From Syngnathus acus (lineage: Eukaryota > Chordata > Actinopteri > Syngnathiformes > Syngnathidae): a stretch of DNA of 64,000 nucleotides. Each line of letters begins with the position of its first letter. Positions within the stretch are counted from its first letter, which is position 1. The DNA lies in the NCBI RefSeq assembly GCF_901709675.1, contig NC_051093.1, forward strand, positions 7,089,053 through 7,153,052, given 5' to 3'. The translations under genes were made by a program, and so were the position numbers. The notes beneath the pieces were generated by a model. That model made no database searches. It worked only from the letters and a program-made list of their open reading frames with translations, and was not told the origin of the DNA. Positions 57,080 to 64,000 of this stretch are shown here, in pieces.

Positions 57080-58445
57080 AGAACTATCTATCAGTCAACG
57101 TTGGACGGAGCCGGGCCTGCCTGTCAGCCTTGATCACGTGAATCCGCGTGGCCGTCGTCGCTGAGGCATGAACGTGGGAAGAGCCCACCAGCACAATTTC
57201 CTATCGTGTGAAGAAGAAGGTTTGAGACTGACCAGCATGCCTGCCGTGGGGAGCTTCGGCAATGGCAAGATCCACACCAGACGTCAAAGGCACGGCCGCT
57301 TCGTCAGCAAGACGGGCCAGTGCAACATTCACTTCTCCAACATGGACGACAAGTCCAGTCGGTACATATCGGACATGTTCACCACTTGCGTGGACATACG
57401 TTGGCGCTACATGTTCCTGGTCTTCAGCTTGGTGTTTGTGGTGTCATGGTTGATGTTCGGCTTGGGCTTCTACGTCATCGGCCTCCTGCACGGCGATATG
57501 GACCGTCCCGCAGACGATGACACTTTTGTACCGTGCGTCACACAGGTGAACACCTTCGTGGCCGCTTTCCTGTTCTCCATCGAGACCCAAACCACCATCG
57601 GGTACGGAGCTCGATGCGTGACGGAGGAATGTCCCGCCGCCGTCTTCATGGTGGTCTTTCAGTCAATCGTGGGTTGCGTCATCGACGCCTTCATGATTGG
57701 CGCCATTATGGCGAAGATGGCCAGGCCTAAAAAGCGAGCGGAGACTCTCCTGTTCAGCCGAAACGCCGTCATCTCCATGCGTGACGGGAAGTTGTGTCTC
57801 ATGTTTAGGGTAGCCAATCTGAGAAAAAGCCATATAGTGGAGGCTCACGTCCGAGCCCAGATGGTCAAGCCTCGTTACACGGAGGAAGGCGAGTACATCC
57901 CACTGGATCAGATCGACATGAACGTCGGCTACGACAGAGGCACCGATCGTCTTTTTCTGGTGGCGCCGATCACCGTCATCCACGAGATCGACGAAGACAG
58001 CCCCCTGTTCGGTATCAGCAAACAAGATCTGGAGACATCCGACTTTGAGATTGTGATCATACTAGAAGGTTTGGTGGAAGCCACCGCCATGACCACCCAG
58101 GCGCGCAGTTCTTATCTGTCGTCGGAGGTCCTTTGGGGTCACCGCTTTGAGCCGCTCATCTTCGAGGAGAAGAGCCAGTACAGGATCGATTACGCCTATT
58201 TTCATAAGACCTTCGAGGTACCGTCTACCCCGAGGTGCAGCGCCAGGGACATGGAAGGCAGGAAGTTCCCCACGTCAGGCGCTAACTCCTTCTGCTATGA
58301 GAACGAGCTAGCTTTCATAAGCAGGGATGAGGAGGAGGCGGACTTTGACAAAGAGGACGACAGACAATGTTCTACGGCCCTCCTGGATGATCACGCCACT
58401 TCTGAACGTGATCAAAAATCATCTAGCGTAGAATCCGAGATTTGA
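57080..58445 (+). CDS. kcnj12: Inward rectifier potassium channel Kir2.2
   Basis: The coding part is one exon, 57168-58445 (425 residues; human Kir2.2 has 433). Bases 57080-57167 are 5' UTR after a splice acceptor (tcttttcag). Kir2 channels set the resting potential in muscle and neurons, passing potassium inward with strong rectification. Seen are M1 at about 81-107 ([20 protein letters not shown]), the pore filter GYG at 145-147 in [17 protein letters not shown], and M2 at about 157-184 with the rectification aspartate Asp173 ([10 protein letters not shown]). The PIP2-binding basic run MARPKKR follows, then cytoplasmic domain blocks such as [25 protein letters not shown] and [14 protein letters not shown]. 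An ER-export-type motif FCYENE and a C-terminal PDZ ligand SEI complete it. [13 protein letters not shown] and RCSARD fit Kir2.2 better than Kir2.1. The N-terminus differs from human ([18 protein letters not shown]). The start lies in an acceptable context (gaggcATGA). Confidence 0.94.
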
Positions 58446-61400
58446 ACTTGACATTTACAGAAGTTCACCACACAAACTATTTATAGCACCATTGCATGCA
58501 TGACTGCAAAGTTGATAGGGTTGCAACAACTTCAAATGCGAATAAATAAACCGTAGATTGGAACTTTATAGTTTATAATTTACATGATACATTAAAACTC
58601 CATAAGTTTTTCCTATCATTTATGAATAGTAACTGAGGAAATCATCCTAATCATTACCGTCAATACATTGTAGCAGATTGTGGCCGAGGGAAAAGCAAAT
58701 AAATGTTTACACCTCATTTCTATGACGGCCATTACGTCCCCTGGCAAATGTAACAATAACAATAGTAGCAGTGTGTTATATAATATTCCGACATTTGTGT
58801 CAGCAGCCCTGAACCAAAAGTGTAAACGTGTGGCGAGAATGAATTGTTTTTGTTGTGTGGCTCACCTAAAGATATTGGCTGCATGTTGTGGAGCTAAAAA
58901 TCCATATTTGAGGCACAATGGACTCATTTGAATGACAAATGTTGCTCCTCTTTGCAGCCAACACAAAAGACTGAAAGAGCATAACGAACACGGGAGTAAT
59001 GAGAGTGGCAAACAAAAACTCTACATCACTTTTGAAGCGATGACCTTTTCGTTTTGTAATTTGCTTGAAAAAACATGGTGGACACAACTTTGATATACTG
59101 TACAGCATAGTAACGACAGGAATTTTCAAAGTCTAATGGGAACGTACATGTTAAAAAACCTTTTAGCGGGAAGAGGAGAGAATATAAAGACGTAACCAAA
59201 ATAGCGCATAAATAAATGGCCAAAGGTCATTTTTGTTCTTTCGTGTGAGTTGTTGCAGCGTGAGTGCACCTGAATGCCATTTCAGCACAACTTTACATAT
59301 TTACATTTGGGAGCTTGCTGACTCGTGCTGAAAATAGTCAAGGTTTTTGTCTGAAAAATGAATGCTTTTTTTTTGTTGACATTTGTACGGAAAAAGCAGA
59401 ATCCAGGATGCAAAAGACGACAATGTGTGCTAACATCGGTCAGGTCTGTATTGTAAATAAACCTGCTTTTTTTTTTTTGCTGTTTGTTTTTGGTCATTGT
59501 TTCTATTGCATAGACTGAAGCAACTTGCAATTAAGTGGAAGCCACGTTAGGCTAAAATAAGAATATAGCAAGTGAAGTCATTTGTTTTCCCCTCGGAGGA
59601 ATCGGACAATCAGAAGAAGGAATGGCGACGTGAGAATTTTTGGATGCCAGTGTCCCTACAGGGGCCAAAGGTTTCTTCTTTCACTCTTATGCAAGCCTTC
59701 AGAAACATCTTTGCTATGGCTACACTACACTCCAAAGTTCACCATAACCTGTGACCTTCATAGCAGCCCTCAAAGCAATTGCAAATATTTGACAACTGTA
59801 ATATAATGACTGATGAGTATTCACAAAAGTTTGAGGTCACTGCTAATAATTCCTTCTTCCCATGAGAATGTGGACTGTACTGTCAGATGATGTAAGCATA
59901 ATGTGGAGAAGATCACGAGATGCATCCCACCCACTCACCAAGGCCGGAGGAGGAGAACCAGTGGAAAGTCGGTATTGCAACATGAAGAGTGGGATGCAGC
60001 CTTAATTATCACAACCCTTCCTTCTTCTTCACTGCCTGCCTGTGTCAGATGGAGGTGGAGGCTGATAAAAAGTAGCAATACTCGACTGAAATACTACTTC
60101 AAGCTATTAGACTCATTCGGTACCAATGACGGTTATAGACGTCAAAGATATAATGAGTTAAACGTCTATTTAGGGTCATCTATTTATTTGCTTTTGTGCT
60201 TGATCATTTTTGCATGATGGCGGCGTTTTCAGAGCATTTGGACTAAGCGAGGCCGTTACGTAATAATGTTATCACCCTGCAGCACGATTTTTCTTTGTTG
60301 TGGCTACTGGAGTACAATTAGCACTTTTCCAGCGAGTGATAACAAGGACATGCCAAATTCTCTCTCGAGTTGAACAATAAAAGACACTGATGACATTTTG
60401 TTTTGGTTTTTGCACAGCAAAAAAGTTTCAATGGGAATGAGCTGACAAAATATCAACCAATGTTTTGGGAAATGATTGCCCTCGTTGAAAATGTCAGGGG
60501 AAAGTCATCTTTGGCCTGTAGTTGTGAGACGTCAAGCAATCAATCTTCACATCTTTTCCCATGTGAGAGACTATTTCTTGATATAATAATCACACTTTTC
60601 TTTTCCATTCACATCGGACAGCTTGTTTTTTTTCAAGGGGTGCAGACAGTTGAACGTTTTGAAAAACGGGAACATGGGAATGGAAGAAATCAGCGGGACG
60701 GGGGAGAGGCTGAGAAAGCAAATTAGGCAAAATTTCTCTCCACTCATTTTCTTTTAAATAATCACTGTTATCCAAACATGACTCTGCAAATATGACAAGA
60801 GCCAAACATTTGGACTCAGCAAAAAGATTCAAGATCACTGAAACATAAGCGTGTTTACTGTCCGGTTATATCATGCTGATATGCAGCTGAGCACATCACT
60901 CAACGATACGGGCAGATATGCGGCGTCAAATCCAGTCCACGAGTATGTGATTACGGCAACAAGATGATTGGATTACAGGACGAGGTACTGACCGCCTGTA
61001 AACACTGTTGATGAACTTCCTGTGCGGAAGGCCGAGTACACCAGGGGTGACAAAAATCAACTCGCACTTACTTGAAATAATGGATGTTGTATTTTTTGCT
61101 TCTTCATATCTGTTGGAAAAAGTAGAAAAGGTATTGAGCGTTCAATCGGATGGTGTCATTCGTATTAATAGCTCCTAAGTGGCTTCTAATATTTTGCATG
61201 ATATCAGGGGATGGTTATGGTATGCTGTGCTGTGGTGATGACATTAGGGGAAGGAGGTCGGGACTCACGAGATGATGTTTTTCCATTCTTATTCTGCTGC
61301 TTGTCGTCAGCGGGGTCGCGGCGAGCAGATGAAGGCTATCTCAAATGACTTGGCGCGAGAAGTCCAGCTGACCATATATTGAAGTTTACAAATCAGTTCT

Positions 61401-61886
61401 ACTATCTTGCAACTGTAGCAAGTATTTTTTGAAAGCAGATATTTTTTCAACATTCAAATGTAAACTATCTAAAATAAACTTGGGTTTCTGATTTTGAAAT
61501 AACCAACCTGCATTTAAACAAATCTACACTTGTATACTATTCTCAAAGCCTTTTTGCTGCCCTCTGCTGTTAGCTTAGTGCAATAACACTGCTATTTGAG
61601 CATTTGCCCACAGGTGGGAGGTAAAAAAAACCAACATAAAATTGAAGTTATTAAATACATTTTATTACATAAAGATCATGAAGTAGTCTGGTGCTTTACC
61701 ATAACCACAGTTGCTTAACTTTACAAATATTTTGGTTGACTGGAATATCGCAACATATTGGATGATGCTGTGTGTAATCTATCCTGTGTATTTGCAACTT
61801 TGTAAGGTTAAGGTATTTTATGCGACCACCTGCCCTTACAACCCTGCCATACTCCCCCAACCCACCCCGGTTCCCCACACACTTTC
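58446..61886. other. kcnj12 3' flank and kcnj12-tufm intergenic region
   Basis: The first plus-strand AATAAA (58541-58546) is only 96 bases past the stop; others follow (for example near 59456), so a longer 3' UTR is possible. The minus-strand AATAAA for tufm is at 61661-61666 (tttatt). Between these I find no coding exon or clear repeat. The kcnj12 and tufm transcripts converge. Confidence 0.5.
61661..61666 (-). promoter_or_regulatory. Polyadenylation signal, tufm
   Basis: This is AATAAA on the minus strand, about 220 bases past the tufm stop. Confidence 0.6.
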
Positions 61887-63985
61887 TTATAAGCCGAATT
61901 GATCTTCCTCTGTCACCGTCAGGATGTCTGTCACCAGGCCGGTGCCGATGGTTTTGTTGCCATCTCTGAGCGTGAACCTCTGACCTTTCTCCAGGACCAT
62001 TGGTTGCCTAAGCGTAAGCGTCAAGGTGGTGTCCTCGCCTGGCATCACCATTTCCTTGAAAATAACCAGGTCAGATGGCGTGGTTACTAACTCGCAAAAT
62101 ATTGACTTGCAACTGTTCAAAACGCCTGTAAACAAAAAAGTGGACGCCGCGAGGTAAATCAATCAAAACACAAGCACACACCTTGTCAGTGGGCAGAGTG
62201 ACTCTGCAGGCCATGTCCCACGTCAGGGAGAACATGACAGGCATGAAGTTGGTGACAAAGGGTTTGTGTCGACCTCCCTCCTCTTTACTCAGAATGTAAA
62301 CCTGCAACACACATGTGACTCATGAAATAATCAAATCTGATGGTGAGGGCGCACCCTTGTGGTGAAAAATGAGAGCGGTTGAACAAACATTACGGGTCTA
62401 TCTATGTGATTATTTTCCAAACCTGAGCCTGGATTTTCTGGTGAGGCTTTATGGCTCCCGGCTTGCACATCACCATCCCTCTCCTCACATCCTCCCTCTT
62501 CAGGCCTCGGACAAGAGCACCCAGATTGTCTCCGGCCTCGGCCCTATCCAGGGATTTATGGAACATCTCAATACCTGAGAACAGCGGAGAGGACATCACA
62601 GTTACACTCAAATCTATCATGATTATCTTAATTATTTTTGGTTCACTCTTGTATTATATTGAAGTCTCAAATAAATTGATTGATTGATAAATTGATGTAT
62701 TTTGTTTCTTACTCTCACCTGTAACCACAGATTTGGCGCTGCGATTGTGACCCACAAACTCACAGTCGTCCCCTTTCTTGATGATGCCCCTCTCCATGGT
62801 GCCGGTCACCACTGTCCCCCTGCCTGAACACAAACACAAAAACTATAATAATGTAATAGGGTGCAATGTCTAATTACGACCAGCAGAGGTCATTGTTCTG
62901 CACCTTACAAGAGACTGCAGGGAGAGGCTCTCAATCTAAAATCTAACAACCAAACACACCATGTGATCAATGTTTGTATAATCGACCAGTCCATGGTTCA
63001 TACCTGGGATTGAATAAACTCCTTCAATAGGGAGAAGGAAGGGCTTTTCCAGTTCTCTTTTGGGCAACGGAACATATGAATCCACAATGTCCAGCAGTTT
63101 CAGGATTGCACTGATGCCAAGCTCCGGCTCACGACCCTGACACGAATCATCACAAACATTCAGTCAAGACTCAAAAATATATGTGATCAATTACTGGAAT
63201 TACTTCGCTCACCTCCAGAGCACAGAGAGCAGAGCCTATCACAACAGGCGTGTTGTCGCCGTCATAGCCAAATTCGGTGAGAAGCTCACGGATCTCGATT
63301 TCCACCAGCTCCAACATTTCTTTATCATCCACCGCGTCCGCCTTGTTGATGAACACTACCACGTGCTCAACGCCGATCTGCCTCGCCAGTAGCAGGTGCT
63401 CCCGCGTTTGAGGCATCTGACCATCGGTGGCCGCCACCACCAGGATGCAGCCGTCCATCTGAGCAGTACCTGTGATCATATTCTGGGGGGGAAAAAAACT
63501 CCAATTAGTTTTGATTTGGACAAAAACCTGCAAGTTGTAGCACTCGTACAGCAAAGAACTTTTGGCTTGATCTCAGAGAAGACTTTACCTTGACATAGTC
63601 AGCATGACCAGGGCAGTCTGTGTGGGCATAATGTCTGTTGGCTGTTGTATATTCAACATGAGAGGCGTTGATGGTGATTCCTCGGGCCTTCTCCTCAGGG
63701 GCGTTGTCAATCTCCTCATACTTTTTAAAGTTTGCACCGCCGGCATCAGCAAGTACTGAAGATTTAAAACAAAGAAACAGAATACATTTAATCTGGAGCC
63801 TGTCCCAGCATTGTCCAGCATCCCAGAAAAGCTGTTGCACCCTTACCCTTTGTGATAGCTGCAGTCAAGGTGGTCTTGCCATGATCAACATGCCCGATGG
63901 TCCCTACATTGACGTGAGGCTTTTCTCTAGTGTAAGACTTCTTAGCCTCTGCAGCGAAGGTCCGCCGACTTAGAGGCACAGCACA
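61887..63985 (-). CDS. tufm: Mitochondrial elongation factor Tu (5' end outside the window)
   Basis: Eight exons are present: 63985-63847, 63755-63589, 63482-63213, 63136-63004, 62823-62719, 62574-62423, 62301-62182 and 62054-61887. They join in phase from [16 protein letters not shown] to the stop, 417 residues plus the stop codon. The first exon, with the start codon and most of the transit peptide, lies past 64000; an acceptor (ttgtag) at 63986 shows it is missing and not absent. EF-Tu brings aminoacyl-tRNA to the mitochondrial ribosome as a GTP complex. The GTPase motifs are all visible: G1 [10 protein letters not shown]2 ARGITIN, G3 [10 protein letters not shown]4 NKAD and G5 SALCAL. Domain 2 ([19 protein letters not shown]) and domain 3 ([19 protein letters not shown]-like [20 protein letters not shown]) follow. 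The C-terminus is [10 protein letters not shown]. Confidence 0.96.
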
Positions 63986-64000
63986 CTACAATATAATATA

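Overview
This window is nuclear DNA from a ray-finned (teleost) fish. The genes are split by short GT-AG introns, many only 70-80 bases long. Their products are clear vertebrate orthologues, and the intergenic DNA carries teleost-type repeats: a tRNA-derived SINE, a hAT-like MITE and a TTAGGG-type array. There are no operons, CRISPR arrays or bacterial features. I rebuilt the genes by joining exons so that reading phase, splice sites and remembered family sequences agree. Identities rest on recalled protein families, not on a database search.

Layout. (1) 0.3-37 kb holds spsb3 (+), mrps34 (+), nme3 (+), mapk8ip3 (-), jpt2 (-) and cramp1 (+). The same gene set lies together on human 16p13.3, although EME2 is not seen here and cramp1 points the other way relative to jpt2. 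Between mrps34 and nme3 (4.4-9.3 kb) is a repeat block: a 235-bp hairpin satellite, an opposite-facing 158-bp array, DNA-transposon-like palindromes, a telomere-like array inside inverted tRNA-like arms, and SINE pieces. (2) 39-58 kb holds dhrs7b (-), tmem11 (-), natd1 (-), a long coiled-coil gene with an MPRIP-like C-terminus (+) and kcnj12 (+). This is a human 17p11.2-type neighbourhood. (3) 61.9-64 kb holds tufm (-), cut by the window's right edge. TUFM is on 16p11.2 in human.

The genes do not form one pathway. Several serve mitochondria (mrps34, tufm, tmem11; nme3 at the outer membrane). Others act in ubiquitin ligation (spsb3), axonal transport and JNK scaffolding (mapk8ip3), chromatin (cramp1), peroxisomal or ER lipid synthesis (dhrs7b) and inward-rectifier potassium current (kcnj12).

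The points most worth checking are: an apparent one-base frameshift at a nine-C run in cramp1; three in-frame microexons (24, 12 and 18 nt) and two GC-AG introns in mapk8ip3; an expanded 21-bp coding repeat in jpt2; and the composite repeat block. I found no convincing new molecular system. The repeat block is the least explained part of the window.
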